DNA of 64,000 bases from Pseudomonas segetis (GCF_900188155.1 NZ_FZOG01000002.1:945845-1009844), one strand, 5' to 3'; positions 27,432 to 39,288 are shown, counted from the stretch's first letter. Translations and numbers: made by a program. Notes: generated by a model not told the origin, from the letters alone.

Positions 27432-28304
27432 TCATGGCTGCTTGGATTTCTCCAGATAGCGGAAGAACTCGCTACTTGGATCAAGCACCAACACGTCACG
27501 CTTGTCCGCAAAACTCTCACGGTAAGCCTTCAGACTACGGTAGAAGGAGTAGAACTCCTGATCCTGGCCATAAGCCTTGGCGTAGATGGCTGCCGCCTTG
27601 GCATCACCCTCACCGCGCAGCTCTTCAGCTTGACGGTAGGCTTCTGCCAACAGAACACGGCGCTGACGATCGGCATCGGCACGGATACCTTCTGCCAGCT
27701 CTTTACCCTTGGCCCGGTGCTCGCGTGCTTCACGCTCACGCTCCGATCCCATACGGTCGAACACACTGCGGTTTACTTCCTTAGGCAAGTCGATGCCCTT
27801 GACCCGCACGTCGACGACCTCGATGCCCAGCTCGCTTTGCGCCGCCTTGTTCAGCGATGCGGTCACGTCAGCCATCAGCGCATCACGCTCACCCGATACC
27901 GACTCGTGCAGGGTGCGCTTACCGAACTGGTCACGCAGCGAAGCTTCGAGACGACGCGACAGACGCTCATCAGCCGTCTGCTTGATACCGGAGGTTGCGG
28001 TGTAGTACCGCTCGGCATCACGCACACGCCACTTGGCGTAGGCATCAACCATCAACGCTTTCTTTTCCAGGGTGAGGAAACGTGAGCTGCTTGCATCCAG
28101 CGTCATCAAGCGACCGTCGAACAGACGCACCTGGTTGACGTATGGAATCTTCACATGCAGGCCCGGCTTGACGTCCGGATTGACAATACGACCGAACTGC
28201 AGCAACACCGCACGCTCAGTCTGAGCGACGATATAGAAGCTGTTCCAGGCAACGATTGCCAGCACCACGGCAACGATCAGAGCAACCAGTGATTTACTAC
28301 TCAT
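27432..28304 (-). CDS. hflC: HflC, SPFH-domain modulator of FtsH
   Basis: A 290-residue inner-membrane protein with an N-terminal anchor (about 5-24) and a periplasmic SPFH/band-7 domain (about 20-190), followed by a coiled coil. With HflK it forms the large cage around the FtsH protease and restrains its action on membrane substrates. The start ATG overlaps the hflK stop by one base (TGATG), so the two are translationally coupled and made in matched amounts. Confidence 0.96.
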   Translation of the reverse strand: MSSKSLVALIVAVVLAIVAWNSFYIVAQTERAVLLQFGRIVNPDVKPGLHVKIPYVNQVRLFDGRLMTLDASSSRFLTLEKKALMVDAYAKWRVRDAERYYTATSGIKQTADERLSRRLEASLRDQFGKRTLHESVSGERDALMADVTASLNKAAQSELGIEVVDVRVKGIDLPKEVNRSVFDRMGSEREREAREHRAKGKELAEGIRADADRQRRVLLAEAYRQAEELRGEGDAKAAAIYAKAYGQDQEFYSFYRSLKAYRESFADKRDVLVLDPSSEFFRYLEKSKQP

Positions 28305-29473
28305 CAGCGGCTCTCCCTTGAACGTAGGTCAACCGGTTGCGGCGTGCGCAGGGAACCGGCATCCGGGTCGCTGGCCGAAGCAGCACCGGAAATTGCGCTT
28401 GAGCCATTGCCCTTGCGACCATCAATCATTTTATCCAACGGCAGGTAAAGCAGGTTGTTCTGCCCCTTGTCACCAGTGACCAAAACCTTGCTGGTGTTGC
28501 TCATAAGCTCTTGCATGGTGTCGAGATACAAGCGCTCACGGGTAATCTCCGGCGCCTTGCGGTACTCGGCGACCAACGCAGTGAAGCGGTCAGCCTCACC
28601 CTGGGCACGAGAAACCACTTCATCGCGGTAACCCATTGCATCCTCGACCAGGCGCTGGGCCTGACCACGTGCTTCTGGAACCACACCATTGGCGTAGGTT
28701 TCAGCCTTGTTCTTCTCGCGCTGCTCGTCTTCACGGGCACGAATCACGTCATCGAATGCCTCTTGAACTTCACGCGGCGCAGCAGCGCTTTGCAAGTTCA
28801 CCTGGGTCACGACGATGCCGGTCTTGTAGTTGTCCATGAAACGCTGCAAACGCTCCTTGACCTCGCTGGCCAACAGTTCACGACCTTCAGTCAGCACCTG
28901 ATCCATTTCGGTCGAGCCGACCACGTGACGTATCGCGCTGTCAGTTGCTTGCTGCAAGCTGGTTTCAGGCGAGTCCACGTTAAGTACGAAATCCTGCAAA
29001 TTGCTGATCTTGTACTGCACGGTCAGTGGAACTTCGATGATGTTTTCATCTTCGGTCAACATCTGGCCCTGCTTGCTGTAAGCACGCTCGCGGGTGACGT
29101 TTTCCTGGAATTTACGATCAATCGGCGGGAAGTAGATATTCAGGCCCGGCCCTACAGTCTCGTAATATTTACCGAAACGCAGGACAACGGCTTGCTCCTG
29201 CTCATCGACAACGTAGATCGCGCTGTAAAGCCAAAAAGCCACGATCACCAGGAAGCCGACCAAGAGCATGCCGTAGCCACCCTTGCTGCCACCACTGTCA
29301 CCGTCGCCACTACCACGTTTTTTACCGCCACCGAACAACCCGTTAAGGCTTTCCTGTAGCTTGCGGAAGGCCTCGTCGAGATCCGGAGGCCCTTTGCGAT
29401 CGCCACCGTTGTTACGGCGCCCACCCCACGGATCCTGATTATTCGAGTTGCCACCCGGCTCATTCCAAGCCAT
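28304..29473 (-). CDS. hflK: HflK, SPFH-domain modulator of FtsH
   Basis: A 389-residue partner of HflC. It has a Gly/Asn-rich cytoplasmic N-terminus (WNEPGGNSNNQDPWGG), a single membrane span near 67-88, an SPFH domain (about 85-260) and a coiled-coil region with the typical QRLVEDAMGYRDEV segment. ATG 29473 (MAWNEPG) is the family start; the frame runs back to 29509 without matching. It is directly followed by hflC and preceded by hflX in the same direction. Confidence 0.96.
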   Translation of the reverse strand: MAWNEPGGNSNNQDPWGGRRNNGGDRKGPPDLDEAFRKLQESLNGLFGGGKKRGSGDGDSGGSKGGYGMLLVGFLVIVAFWLYSAIYVVDEQEQAVVLRFGKYYETVGPGLNIYFPPIDRKFQENVTRERAYSKQGQMLTEDENIIEVPLTVQYKISNLQDFVLNVDSPETSLQQATDSAIRHVVGSTEMDQVLTEGRELLASEVKERLQRFMDNYKTGIVVTQVNLQSAAAPREVQEAFDDVIRAREDEQREKNKAETYANGVVPEARGQAQRLVEDAMGYRDEVVSRAQGEADRFTALVAEYRKAPEITRERLYLDTMQELMSNTSKVLVTGDKGQNNLLYLPLDKMIDGRKGNGSSAISGAASASDPDAGSLRTPQPVDLRSRESR

Positions 29474-29569
29474 AGCGCTCTCCATCTGATAAAGCAAAGA
29501 CGCGTCCACGACGCGTCGGCCAATGCTACCGAATGCCCAGCCTCAACGGCACAACCGCTGACACAGGCT

Positions 29570-30871
29570 TTATTGCAAAGTGTGTTGCTCAATAAACTCC
29601 AACGGCTGCAGGCCAGCGCGACTCACCAACCGATTGAGCTCCACACGCGGCAAACGTACTGCCAACAAACTACTGCCATCTTCGCTGTGAGCCTCGCTCT
29701 GCACGGCGCCCAGCTCAAAAAACTGGGCACGCAAGCGTCCGAGCTTTTGCGGCAACTGTAATGTGCCGACAAAGAGGTCATCACTCAAGAGTTCCGCAAT
29801 TGCCTGCTTAAGTAAAGGTAGACCACGTCCATCGCGTGCCGACAACCATACACGTTGCGGCTTGCCATCGGCATCACGTTGAATTTGTGGCTCAACCCCC
29901 TCAAGCAGGTCAAGCTTGTTATAGACCTCGAGAATCGGCAACTCATGGGCGCCAATTTCGGTCAACACCGCCATCACTTGTTCGATCTGCGCCATGCGCT
30001 CGGGCTCATGGGCATCAATCACGTGCAGCAATAAATCTGAGTTGCTCGACTCCTCAAGGGTCGCACGAAAGGCTTCAACCAATTTGTGCGGCAGGTGGCG
30101 AATAAAGCCCACGGTGTCGGCCAGCACAATAGGACCAAAGTCGTTCAAGTCGAGACGACGCAAGGTAGGATCTAGCGTTGCGAACAGCTGGTCAGCCGCA
30201 TAGACCTCGGACTCGGTCACGGCGTTGAACAGCGTCGACTTGCCGGCGTTGGTATAACCGACCAGCGAAACCGAAGGGATATCTGCCCGCTGACGGCCAC
30301 GACGTGCTTGCTCACGCTGGCTGCGGACTTTATTGAGCTTCTGTTTGATTTGACGAATACGGACCCGCAACAAGCGGCGGTCGGTTTCGAGCTGAGTTTC
30401 ACCCGGGCCGCGCAGGCCGATACCACCTTTTTGTCGCTCAAGGTGAGTCCAGCCCCGCACCAGTCGAGTACTCAAGTGATCAAGCTGGGCAAGTTCAACC
30501 TGCAACTTACCCTCGTGAGTACGCGCGCGCTGGGCGAAGATATCGAGAATCAAACCGGTACGGTCCAATACGCGACACTCAAAGGCACGCTCCAGATTTC
30601 GCTCCTGACTGGGTGTCAGGACGTGGTTGAAGATAACCAGGTCGGCCTCTGCAGACTTGACCTGATCGCGCAGCTCTTCAACCTTACCGCTACCGATGAG
30701 GTATTTCGCAGTCAGCCGATTGCTCGGCACACTAAGAAAGGCCACCGTGTCAGCACCCGCTGAAATAGCAAGTTCCTGAAACTCTTGCGGATCTTCACTC
30801 GCCTCTGAGTTCTGGCCATCCAAATGAACCAGGATGGCCCGCTCACCACCTTCATGGCGTTCGAAGAACAA
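29570..30871 (-). CDS. hflX: HflX, ribosome-splitting GTPase
   Basis: A 433-residue translation-factor GTPase that dissociates stalled 70S ribosomes after heat stress. The N-terminal HflX domain (about 1-180) carries the glycine-rich linker GGIGLRGPGETQLETDRR. The G domain has G1 GYTNAGKST (about 206-214), G3 DTVGF and G4 NKLD. The start is TTG at 30871, preceded by AGGGGGC at a good distance; no ATG fits the conserved LFFERHEGGE N-terminus. It follows hfq by 15 bases. Confidence 0.95.
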   Translation of the reverse strand: MFFERHEGGERAILVHLDGQNSEASEDPQEFQELAISAGADTVAFLSVPSNRLTAKYLIGSGKVEELRDQVKSAEADLVIFNHVLTPSQERNLERAFECRVLDRTGLILDIFAQRARTHEGKLQVELAQLDHLSTRLVRGWTHLERQKGGIGLRGPGETQLETDRRLLRVRIRQIKQKLNKVRSQREQARRGRQRADIPSVSLVGYTNAGKSTLFNAVTESEVYAADQLFATLDPTLRRLDLNDFGPIVLADTVGFIRHLPHKLVEAFRATLEESSNSDLLLHVIDAHEPERMAQIEQVMAVLTEIGAHELPILEVYNKLDLLEGVEPQIQRDADGKPQRVWLSARDGRGLPLLKQAIAELLSDDLFVGTLQLPQKLGRLRAQFFELGAVQSEAHSEDGSSLLAVRLPRVELNRLVSRAGLQPLEFIEQHTLQ

Positions 30872-30886
30872 TACAGCCCCCTAAAA

Positions 30887-31243
<357 letters not shown>

Positions 31244-32218
31244 TCACTCCAATATGGAGGCCGATGCCAAGTATTTCAAGGCGCGTGACGTATTGTCGCA
31301 AGCCAGGCTATCCAACCAGCGCACATCAGACCAACTGCGCAGCCATGTAAACTGTCGCTTGGCCAACTGGCGAGTAGCAATTATCCCCAACTCCTGCATC
31401 TTCGAACGACTGACATCGCCGTCGAGGTATTCCCACACTTGGCGGTAACCTACTGATCGTATAGACGGCAAACCTGGATGCAAGTCACTTCTTTGACGCA
31501 GAAGTTCGACCTCTTCGATGAAGCCTTGTTCAAGCATCATCTGAAAACGCTGTGAAATTCGTTCGTGAAGCACACTTCGATCAGCCGGCGCGATGGCCAT
31601 GCAAACGACATTATAGGGTAAATGCCTGCCACTCGCCGGGTTAACGTCAACATTTTGTTGCGCCTGGCGCAGGCGATGTTCAGTCATGGTCAAACCACTG
31701 ACCTTATAGACTTCAAGCGCCCGGGTTAGGCGCTGTGGATCGTTGGGATGTATCCGCGCGGCCGACTCGGGATCAATGGCGGCCAACTCCTGGTGCAACA
31801 CACCCCAGCCCTCGGCCAGGGCCCGCGCCTCGATCTCTGCACGCACCTGCGCATCAGCGCCCGGCATATCGGCCAAACCTTCCTGAAGCGCCTTGTAATA
31901 AAGCATGGTGCCACCCACCAGAAGCGGGATCCGCCCCCTGGCGGTGATTTCAGCCATTTCAGCCAGTGCATCACTGCGAAACTCTGCAGCCGAATAGCTT
32001 TGCGCCGGATCACGAATATCAATCAAACGGTGTGGATATTGCGCCAAAGTGGCTTTGTCGGGTTTGGCCGTACCTATATCCATGCCGGTGTAGATCAGCG
32101 CCGAATCAACACTGATCAAGTCACAAGGCAGCGCCCGCGCCAGCTCCAGGGCCAAGTCGGTTTTACCGGCCGCCGTAGGTCCCATCAGGAATATTGCTGG
32201 CGGCAGAGGCTCAGACAT
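31244..32218 (-). CDS. miaA: tRNA dimethylallyltransferase
   Basis: A 324-residue prenyltransferase that adds a dimethylallyl group to N6 of A37 in tRNAs reading codons that begin with U. The P-loop [11 protein letters not shown] lies near residues 12-22 and the tRNA/DMAPP motif [19 protein letters not shown] near 37-55. ATG 32218 ([10 protein letters not shown]) is preferred over the in-frame Met at 32227. It lies between mutL and hfq, the conserved gammaproteobacterial order. Confidence 0.95.
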   Translation of the reverse strand: MSEPLPPAIFLMGPTAAGKTDLALELARALPCDLISVDSALIYTGMDIGTAKPDKATLAQYPHRLIDIRDPAQSYSAAEFRSDALAEMAEITARGRIPLLVGGTMLYYKALQEGLADMPGADAQVRAEIEARALAEGWGVLHQELAAIDPESAARIHPNDPQRLTRALEVYKVSGLTMTEHRLRQAQQNVDVNPASGRHLPYNVVCMAIAPADRSVLHERISQRFQMMLEQGFIEEVELLRQRSDLHPGLPSIRSVGYRQVWEYLDGDVSRSKMQELGIIATRQLAKRQFTWLRSWSDVRWLDSLACDNTSRALKYLASASILE

Positions 32219-32257
32219 TGATTGCATCTCTTGAGAACAGCGAGGTTGCGCGACCGA

Positions 32258-34129
32258 TCAACGTCCGCGCAAAAATAATTTATCCAGGTCGTCCATGCCC
32301 ATTTGCGTCCAGGTTGGACGCCCATGGTTGCACTGCCCACTGCGCTCGGTATGTTCCATGTCGCGCAGCAGGGCATTCATTTCGGGCAAAGTCAGGCGTC
32401 GATTGGCCCGCACCGAGCCATGGCAGGCCATGGTGCCGAGCAACTCATTGATATGTGCCTGAATGCGATCACTGGTGCCATATTCCAGCAAGTCGCTGAG
32501 TACATCCTGCACCAGGCGCGTGGCCTCTGCCTGCTTGAGCAAAGCCGGGACCTGGCGAATCGCCAGGGATTCTGGCCCCAGGCGCTGCAACTCAAAACCC
32601 AGGGTCTGGAACAGCGCCGCATGCTCTTCGGCGCAATCGGCCTCGCGCTGGCTGACAGCAATAGACTCAGGCACCAATAGTGGCTGGCCACGCAGGCCTT
32701 CACTGGCCATTGCCACCTTGAGGCGCTCATAGGTAATGCGCTCATGGGCCGCGTGCATATCAACCAGCACCATGCCCTGCACGTTTTCAGCGAGGATATA
32801 AATACCCTTGAGCTGCGCGATGGCGTAGCCAAGCGGCGGCACATCGCCCTGCTCTTGCGGCAGTCCGGCAGGAACAGCCGCCTCGGGCATTGGCTTGAAA
32901 TACTCGCGATAAGCCCCCTGGGCTTCAGCAGCCGGCAACGCCGGGCGCGCACCCTGGAAACCCGCCCCGGGCGAACGCCATACCGAATCCGCCTGCGGGC
33001 GCTCCAACACATTGGCCGCCAGCCCCATTTCACCCTGCGGGCCAAACTCGCCAGCAGCCTGGCCCGTCGGACGCACCATGGTGTCGACCGAGGCGGGTGC
33101 AGCCAGTTGATCCTCTGGGCGCACATCACCCAAGGCACGATGCAAGGTGCCATACAGGAAATCATGGACCATGCGTCCATCACGAAAACGCACTTCATGC
33201 TTGGTCGGGTGCACGTTGACATCGACCACGCCTGGATCGATTTCAAGAAACAGCACAAAAGTCGGATGACGACCATTGAACAGCACGTCGCGATAAGCCT
33301 GGCGCACGGCATGGGCGACCAATTTGTCGCGGACCATGCGCCCGTTGACGTAGAAATACTGCAAATCGGCCTGGCTGCGCGAGAATGTCGGCAAACCAAC
33401 CCAGCCCCACAGCCGCAGGCCATTACGCTCGATTTCTATCGGCAAGGCCTGCTCGAGAAAGCCATTGCTGCACACGGAAGAAACGCGCCGGGCACGACTG
33501 GCCTCGTCATGCGCTTCGTGCAGCGACAGAATGGTCTTGCCGTTGTGGCGCAGTTGAAAACCAACATCGAAGCGAGCAAGCGCCAAGCGTTTGATCACCT
33601 CTTGCAAATGGTCAAACTCGGTCTTCTCGGCGCGCAGGAACTTACGCCGCGCCGGGGTATTGAAGAACAGATCCCGCACTTCAACCGATGTACCAACCGG
33701 GTGTGCGGCTGGCTGCACCCGGGGCTGCATGTCGCGACCTTCGGTTTCGACTTGCCAGGCTTGCTCGGCATCGGCGGTACGGGAAGTCAGGGTCAGGCGC
33801 GACACCGAACTGATCGATGCCAGCGCTTCACCACGAAAACCAAGGCTAAGAACCTGTTCAAGATCCTCAAGCTCACGAATCTTGCTGGTAGCGTGGCGGG
33901 CAAGCGCCAAAGGCAAGTCGTCGGCAGAGATGCCAGTGCCATCATCACGCACCCGCAGCAGCTTTACACCACCTTGCTCGACATCCACTTCGATGCGCCT
34001 GGCGCCGGAGTCCAAGCTGTTTTCCAGCAATTCCTTGATGACCGAGGCAGGCCGTTCCACCACCTCGCCAGCGGCAATCTGGTTAGCCAGCCGCGGGCTG
34101 AGCAGCTGGATTCGTGCAGCATCAGTCAT
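32258..34129 (-). CDS. mutL: DNA mismatch repair protein MutL
   Basis: A 623-residue GHKL ATPase that couples MutS to downstream repair. ATPase motifs: [26 protein letters not shown] and [13 protein letters not shown] (residues about 35-105). The C-terminal dimerisation domain contains [12 protein letters not shown], which fits the DxHA(x)2E(x)4E endonuclease motif of MutL proteins from bacteria that lack MutH. The linker (about 340-430) is Pro/Ala/Gln-rich. The start ATG overlaps the amiB stop by 4 bases. Confidence 0.96.
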   Translation of the reverse strand: MTDAARIQLLSPRLANQIAAGEVVERPASVIKELLENSLDSGARRIEVDVEQGGVKLLRVRDDGTGISADDLPLALARHATSKIRELEDLEQVLSLGFRGEALASISSVSRLTLTSRTADAEQAWQVETEGRDMQPRVQPAAHPVGTSVEVRDLFFNTPARRKFLRAEKTEFDHLQEVIKRLALARFDVGFQLRHNGKTILSLHEAHDEASRARRVSSVCSNGFLEQALPIEIERNGLRLWGWVGLPTFSRSQADLQYFYVNGRMVRDKLVAHAVRQAYRDVLFNGRHPTFVLFLEIDPGVVDVNVHPTKHEVRFRDGRMVHDFLYGTLHRALGDVRPEDQLAAPASVDTMVRPTGQAAGEFGPQGEMGLAANVLERPQADSVWRSPGAGFQGARPALPAAEAQGAYREYFKPMPEAAVPAGLPQEQGDVPPLGYAIAQLKGIYILAENVQGMVLVDMHAAHERITYERLKVAMASEGLRGQPLLVPESIAVSQREADCAEEHAALFQTLGFELQRLGPESLAIRQVPALLKQAEATRLVQDVLSDLLEYGTSDRIQAHINELLGTMACHGSVRANRRLTLPEMNALLRDMEHTERSGQCNHGRPTWTQMGMDDLDKLFLRGR

Positions 34130-35556
34130 GGTTGTGCAGCCAGGGAGGTAGCGGGAATTTTCAGTACTTGGCCGATCTTGACCACATTGGACGACATCGC
34201 GTTAGCCCGTTTGATGGATGCCATGCTGACCTGGTAACGCGCAGCAATCAGCGCCAGGCTATCGCCAGAACTGACGCGATGCTCGCGCGGCCCCTGCGCG
34301 ATCTTGCCGGAGTCACGCATCCAGGCAATATAGGTGCCCGGCGGCGGATTCTGCTCGAAGAACTGCTTGACGCCAGTCATGATCGACCGTGCCAGGGTTC
34401 GCTGGTGGCTGGCGGTTACCAGCTTGTTTGACTCATTCAGGTTTGAAATAAACCCTGTTTCGACCAGGATCGATGGAATATCCGGCGACTTGAGCACCAT
34501 AAAGCCCGCCTGCTCAACCCGGCGCTTGTGCAGCGGTGTCACCTGGCCAATATTGCCCAGCACCTTCTGGCCAACATTCAGGCTCGAGGACAAGGATGCG
34601 GTCATCGACAAGTCGAGCAATACGCCTGCCAGCATACGATCCTTGTCGTCGAGGCTGACGTTGCCAGCACCACCGATCAAGTCCGACTGGTTTTCAGAGT
34701 CTGCCAGCCAGCGCGCGGTTTCGGAGGTGGCGCCGCGATCAGACAAGGCATACACCGATGCACCAAACGCTGCGCGCGAGGGCGCGGCATCGGCGTGAAT
34801 CGAAACAAACAGGTCGGCACCTTTCTTGCGCGCGATTTCGGTGCGCTTGCGCAACGGAATAAAGTAATCGCCAGTGCGCACCAGCTCGCCGCGATAGCCT
34901 TTCTCGGCATTGACCTGGCGCTGCAACTCCTTGGCAATGGCCAAGGTGACGTTTTTCTCCACCCGCCCCTTGACTGGCGACAGCGCGCCCGGGTCTTCGC
35001 CACCGTGACCGGCATCAATGGCAATAACAATGTCACGCTTACCGCTCGGAATTGGCGTTATCTTCGGCGGAGCCTGGGTCGGTGTGACCGGCACCGGCGC
35101 TGACGATGACACGGTCGTTGGCGGCAAGTTCGGCGTACTATCGGCGCCCTTATCGTACAAATCGACAACCAAGCGGTCGCCGTATTGCTGGTTGGGGGCC
35201 AAGGTGAAGCTCTTTGGCGTGACCGAGTCTTTAAGGTCAATCACCACGCGCAAGTCGTTGGCGGTGCGCTGCGCAGAGCGCACACCAGTAATGGGCGTGT
35301 TGCTCAAGGACAAGGTATTGAGCGAAGTCGCCAGCTTGGCGCCGCTGATATCGATTACGATGCGATCAGGCGCGGACAGGGTAAATACGCTGTGCTTAAC
35401 CGGGCCGGACAAATCAAACACCAGGCGGGTGTTATCCGGCGCTCGCCATAAACGGACCCCGCGCACATCCGAGGCAGCAAAAACCTCTGACGCCAAAGTC
35501 GCCAGCACCACCCCTATTAAAACTAAACGCGCGCTCATGCGCATACCCGACCCCAT
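34126..35556 (-). CDS. amiB: N-acetylmuramoyl-L-alanine amidase AmiB
   Basis: A 476-residue periplasmic zinc amidase that cleaves septal peptidoglycan, normally activated by EnvC. Order: signal peptide (about 1-30, ending VFA), AMIN septal-targeting domain (about 33-135), a Pro/Thr-rich linker, Amidase_3 domain ([14 protein letters not shown] to VETGFISN, about 180-405), and a C-terminal LysM ([19 protein letters not shown]). I take ATG 35556, which overlaps the tsaE stop as TAATG; Met codons at 35544 and 35538 are alternatives that shorten the signal peptide to a more usual length. Confidence 0.94.
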   Translation of the reverse strand: MGSGMRMSARLVLIGVVLATLASEVFAASDVRGVRLWRAPDNTRLVFDLSGPVKHSVFTLSAPDRIVIDISGAKLATSLNTLSLSNTPITGVRSAQRTANDLRVVIDLKDSVTPKSFTLAPNQQYGDRLVVDLYDKGADSTPNLPPTTVSSSAPVPVTPTQAPPKITPIPSGKRDIVIAIDAGHGGEDPGALSPVKGRVEKNVTLAIAKELQRQVNAEKGYRGELVRTGDYFIPLRKRTEIARKKGADLFVSIHADAAPSRAAFGASVYALSDRGATSETARWLADSENQSDLIGGAGNVSLDDKDRMLAGVLLDLSMTASLSSSLNVGQKVLGNIGQVTPLHKRRVEQAGFMVLKSPDIPSILVETGFISNLNESNKLVTASHQRTLARSIMTGVKQFFEQNPPPGTYIAWMRDSGKIAQGPREHRVSSGDSLALIAARYQVSMASIKRANAMSSNVVKIGQVLKIPATSLAAQP

Positions 35557-36032
35557 TATTTGATTCGTCTCCCAATGGCCAAGTCGGCACACCAGGCAAT
35601 ACCGCGCGGACTATGCGCCTGAAAGCGCAGCGATCGCCCTGTTCCCTGCACGCTAATGGTAATGTCCATATCGGCCTTTGGCAAAACGCCTGCGCCGCGC
35701 TCCGGCCATTCAACCAGGCACAATGCATCACCTTCGAAATAATCGCGTATGCCCAAGAACTCCAGCTCTTCCGGATCGACCAGGCGATACAGGTCAAAGT
35801 GATAGACCCGGGCATCATCCAGTTCGTAGGGCTCAACCAGGGTGAAAGTCGGGCTTTTAACCGCCCCCACATGACCAAAGCCACGGATTATCCCACGGGA
35901 AAATGTGGTTTTACCGGCACCAAGGTCACCGTGCAGGTAGATTACCCCCACGCCAGCCGTGGCTGCGGCAAGGCGCCCTCCCAGCTCGACCATGGCCTGC
36001 TCATCAGCGGCGTACAGCTCTAACTCAGACAA
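35556..36032 (-). CDS. tsaE: tRNA threonylcarbamoyladenosine ATPase subunit TsaE
   Basis: A 158-residue P-loop ATPase that, with TsaB and TsaD, makes t6A37 in tRNAs decoding ANN codons. Walker A is [13 protein letters not shown] (near 35-47). The frame runs back to 36077, but a TTG at 36032 with AGGAG seven bases upstream gives the usual short N-terminus ([12 protein letters not shown]) and overlaps the nnr stop by 8 bases, which is the typical arrangement for this pair. The 3' end overlaps amiB. Confidence 0.93.
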   Translation of the reverse strand: MSELELYAADEQAMVELGGRLAAATAGVGVIYLHGDLGAGKTTFSRGIIRGFGHVGAVKSPTFTLVEPYELDDARVYHFDLYRLVDPEELEFLGIRDYFEGDALCLVEWPERGAGVLPKADMDITISVQGTGRSLRFQAHSPRGIAWCADLAIGRRIK

Positions 36033-37518
36033 CAGACTGCTCCTGTAATAACTGACGAATGGCATCACACAAATCACTGGCAGCCAGCCCTATCCCCTTG
36101 CCTGCCAGGCGTTCTCCGGCACAGGCATGCAGCCAGACCGCCAGACTCGCAGCGGCAAAAGGCGTCAGGCCTTGCGCCAACAAGGCGCCGATCAGCCCGG
36201 CAAGCACATCACCCAATCCAGCCCCCGCCATCACCGGATGACCGCGATCGCATAGTCGCAGTTGACCACCCGGATCGGCAATCAAACTGCCGGCCCCTTT
36301 TAACACGCAAACCGTGCCGAACCGCCTGGCCAGTTGGAGCGCTGCCGCCGGACGATCGGCCTGGACCTGGGCGGTACTGACGCCCAACAAGCGCGCAGCC
36401 TCACCCAGGTGCGGGGTTATTACGCAATTTGCGGGCAATGAGACACAACCCGAGGCCAACTGGTTCAGCGCATCGGCATCCCAGACCTGCGGCCCATCAC
36501 TGGCTGCTGCCGCCGATAACAGGCTGCGTCCCCATGCACCCAGCCCCAAGCCTGGACCAACCACCCAGACCGAGGCAGCTTTCCCAAGCGCCAGCAGTTG
36601 ATTGGCTGACGCCACCGGGGCAGCCATCACCTCTGGAATTCGCGCCTGAGCAGCTGCCACGTGCTCCGCCCGGGTCGCCAGGGAAACCAGCCCGGCACCG
36701 CTACGCAGCGCACTTTGCGCAGCAAGCAAGGCGGCACCGGCAAAATTGCGATCACCTCCCACAACCAGCACATGCCCCAACTGGCCTTTATGCACAGTCG
36801 GCAGGCGTACAGGCAACAGTGGCAGGTTACCCGGCGCCAGACGCTCAGCCGTGGCGGCCTGTGCCGCGACAATAGCGGGGTCGGCCTGCAAGGCATCGAA
36901 CTGCAACTGTCCCACGTAGTCGGGTGCCTGCCCGGTGAACAAGCCGAGCTTCAGGCCAATCAGGCTCAGGGTAATATCGGCCCGCACGGCGCAACCAAGA
37001 ACCTGTCCAGTATCGGCACTCAAGCCCGAAGGAATATCCACTGCCAGCACCGGCAGACCACTGTCATTGATCTGGGCAATGGCCGCGCTGTACGGCGACC
37101 GCACTGCCCCCTTGAGACCGGTACCGAGCATTGCATCAACCAGCACGCCCCGCAGCGACGCCTGGTCGGACCAAGGCTCAATCGACACGCCTGCCGCCTG
37201 CGCCTGCCTGAACGCCAGTGCTGCATCGCCAGCCAGCTTTGCCGGATCGCCAACGGCAAGCACCTTGACCTGCCAGCCTGCGCGCAATGCCAACTCGGCA
37301 ATCAAATAACCATCACCGGCATTGTTGCCGCAGCCGGCCAAGACACTTAGCTCACCGACAGCATCCCAGCGCCGGCGCAAGGCGCGCCAGATTGCATGCG
37401 CGGCCCGCCCCATAAGCTCGAAGCCTGGAGTTCCCGCGGCAATCAAGCTGGCGTCAAGCTGCCGCACCTGGGCAGCGCTATAGAGGGCTAAAGGAAAATA
37501 GCCTGTAGAATCCGGCAT
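36025..37518 (-). CDS. nnr: Bifunctional NAD(P)H-hydrate epimerase/dehydratase
   Basis: A 497-residue fusion of YjeF-N epimerase (about 1-215; [16 protein letters not shown]) and ADP-dependent dehydratase (about 225-497; [39 protein letters not shown]). It repairs hydrated, damaged NADH and NADPH. Both halves look catalytically complete. The ATG at 37518 is divergent from queG, which begins 61 bases away. tsaE starts within its last codons. Confidence 0.94.
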   Translation of the reverse strand: MPDSTGYFPLALYSAAQVRQLDASLIAAGTPGFELMGRAAHAIWRALRRRWDAVGELSVLAGCGNNAGDGYLIAELALRAGWQVKVLAVGDPAKLAGDAALAFRQAQAAGVSIEPWSDQASLRGVLVDAMLGTGLKGAVRSPYSAAIAQINDSGLPVLAVDIPSGLSADTGQVLGCAVRADITLSLIGLKLGLFTGQAPDYVGQLQFDALQADPAIVAAQAATAERLAPGNLPLLPVRLPTVHKGQLGHVLVVGGDRNFAGAALLAAQSALRSGAGLVSLATRAEHVAAAQARIPEVMAAPVASANQLLALGKAASVWVVGPGLGLGAWGRSLLSAAAASDGPQVWDADALNQLASGCVSLPANCVITPHLGEAARLLGVSTAQVQADRPAAALQLARRFGTVCVLKGAGSLIADPGGQLRLCDRGHPVMAGAGLGDVLAGLIGALLAQGLTPFAAASLAVWLHACAGERLAGKGIGLAASDLCDAIRQLLQEQSVV

Positions 37519-37578
37519 GTGCGTCCTCCGTTGTCTGGCACAATTATACGCACCTCACCTCATGGTTTGCCGCTGAAC

Positions 37579-38643
37579 ATGTCTATCGAACTCCTTGACC
37601 TCAACCAACTCGCACAGTCGATAAAGGACTGGGGCCGAGAGCTGGGCTTCCAGCAGGTTGGAATCAGCGGGCTCGACCTGGGCGAACACGAAACCCACCT
37701 GCAACGCTGGCTGGATGCCGGATACCACGGCGAGATGGATTACATGGCCGCGCACGGCAGCAAGCGCTCGCACCCCGAACAGTTGGTTCCCGGTACGCTG
37801 CGGGTGATTTCGCTGCGCATGGACTACCTGCCCGGCGACACACAAATGGCCAAGCGCCTGGCCCAGCCGGAAAAAGCCTATGTCTCCCGCTATGCACTGG
37901 GGCGCGACTATCACAAGCTGATTCGCAAGCGCCTGCAGCATCTGGCAGAACGCATCCAGGAAAAAATCGGACCCTTTGGCTTTCGCGCCTTTGTCGACAG
38001 CGCGCCAGTGCTCGAAAAGGCAATCGCCGAAAAATCAGGCCTGGGCTGGATTGGCAAAAACACCCTGGTGCTCAACCGCAAGGCTGGCAGCTATTTCTTT
38101 TTGGGCGAACTCTTTGTCGATATCGAACTGCCAGTGGATCCCCCGCACGGCAGCGAGCACTGCGGACGCTGCACCGCTTGCATGGATATCTGCCCGACCC
38201 AGGCCTTTGTCGGCCCCTATGAGCTGGACGCAAGGCGCTGCATTTCCTACCTGACGATTGAACTCAAGGGCGCAATCCCCGAAGAGCTGCGCGCGCCCAT
38301 CGGCAACCGCGTATTCGGTTGTGATGACTGCCAGATGGTCTGCCCCTGGAACCGTTTTGCCAGCCCCACAGAGCAAACAGATTTCAAGCCGCGCCACCAA
38401 CTCGACAATGCCGAGCTTGCCGAGTTGTTTGGCTGGAGCGAGGAACAATTCCTGAGCCGCACCGAAGGGTCGCCACTGCGCAGGGCCGGTTACGAACGCT
38501 GGCTACGCAACCTGGCCGTGGGCCTGGGCAACGCCCCCTCGAGCATCCCGGTGATCGAGGCGCTCAAGGCACGCCGCGAACATTCCTCGGCATTGGTACG
38601 CGAGCATGTCGAATGGGCGCTCAAGCGCCACAATCAAGCCTGA
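37579..38643 (+). CDS. queG: Epoxyqueuosine reductase
   Basis: A 354-residue cobalamin- and [4Fe-4S]-dependent enzyme that performs the last step of queuosine synthesis in tRNA. Two ferredoxin-type clusters are visible: CGRCTACMDICPTQA (about 194-208) and CDDCQMVCPWN (about 251-261). The C-terminus has HEAT-like helices. The frame opens at 37519, but ATG 37579 (MSIELLDLNQLA) is the conserved start. The stop abuts the orn stop with no gap. Confidence 0.95.
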   Translation: MSIELLDLNQLAQSIKDWGRELGFQQVGISGLDLGEHETHLQRWLDAGYHGEMDYMAAHGSKRSHPEQLVPGTLRVISLRMDYLPGDTQMAKRLAQPEKAYVSRYALGRDYHKLIRKRLQHLAERIQEKIGPFGFRAFVDSAPVLEKAIAEKSGLGWIGKNTLVLNRKAGSYFFLGELFVDIELPVDPPHGSEHCGRCTACMDICPTQAFVGPYELDARRCISYLTIELKGAIPEELRAPIGNRVFGCDDCQMVCPWNRFASPTEQTDFKPRHQLDNAELAELFGWSEEQFLSRTEGSPLRRAGYERWLRNLAVGLGNAPSSIPVIEALKARREHSSALVREHVEWALKRHNQA

Positions 38644-39186
38644 TCAGACCTTGAGGAAGTGCTCGCGGTAGTACTGCAGCTCAGCGATGGACTCGCGAAT
38701 ATCATCCAGCGCCTGATGGGTGCCTTTCTTGACAAAGCCTTCCTTGATTTGCGGCGCCCAACGGTCCGCCAGGATCTTCAGGGTCGAGACATCCAGGTAA
38801 CGGTAGTGGAAGTACGCCTCCAGCGCAGGCATGTAGCGATACAGGAAACGACGATCCTGGCCAATGCTGTTGCCGCAAATCGGTGACTTGCCTTTCGGTA
38901 CCCATTGCTCAAGGAAGGCGATGGTTTGTGCTTCGGCCTCAGCCTGGCTGATCTTGCTCTCGCGCACCCGCTGAGTCAGCCCGCTGTCACCATGGGTGCG
39001 GGTGTTCCATTCATCCATGCCTGCCAACGCTTCATCGCTCTGGTGCACAGCGATGACCGGCCCCTCGGCCAGGATCTTCAGGTCGCTGTCGGTGACAATT
39101 GTGGCCATCTCGATGATGACATCACGCTCAGGATCAAGCCCGGTCATTTCCAGGTCGATCCAAATCAAGTTGTTTGCGTTTTGCAT
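38644..39186 (-). CDS. orn: Oligoribonuclease
   Basis: A 180-residue DEDDh 3'-5' exoribonuclease that degrades dinucleotides, including pGpG from c-di-GMP breakdown, and is essential or near-essential in pseudomonads. Exo motif I is [14 protein letters not shown] (residues 9-22) and Exo III contains [11 protein letters not shown] near the end. Full length. Convergent with queG. Its role in clearing pGpG links it to the c-di-GMP-related genes in this window (fimX, PilZ-like). Confidence 0.97.
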   Translation of the reverse strand: MQNANNLIWIDLEMTGLDPERDVIIEMATIVTDSDLKILAEGPVIAVHQSDEALAGMDEWNTRTHGDSGLTQRVRESKISQAEAEAQTIAFLEQWVPKGKSPICGNSIGQDRRFLYRYMPALEAYFHYRYLDVSTLKILADRWAPQIKEGFVKKGTHQALDDIRESIAELQYYREHFLKV

Positions 39187-39288
39187 GTATCGCTCCTTTG
39201 CGGGTCTGTTGACGCTGCCGGCCCTATGGCTAAGGATGCTCGCGACGAAACATCAATAAACCCTGGCGCCGCAAGTTTAACCAATAAA

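Noticed and set aside
32744..34237. 497-codon rightward frame opposite mutL
   Set aside because: Antisense shadow; mutL motifs on the other strand are complete.
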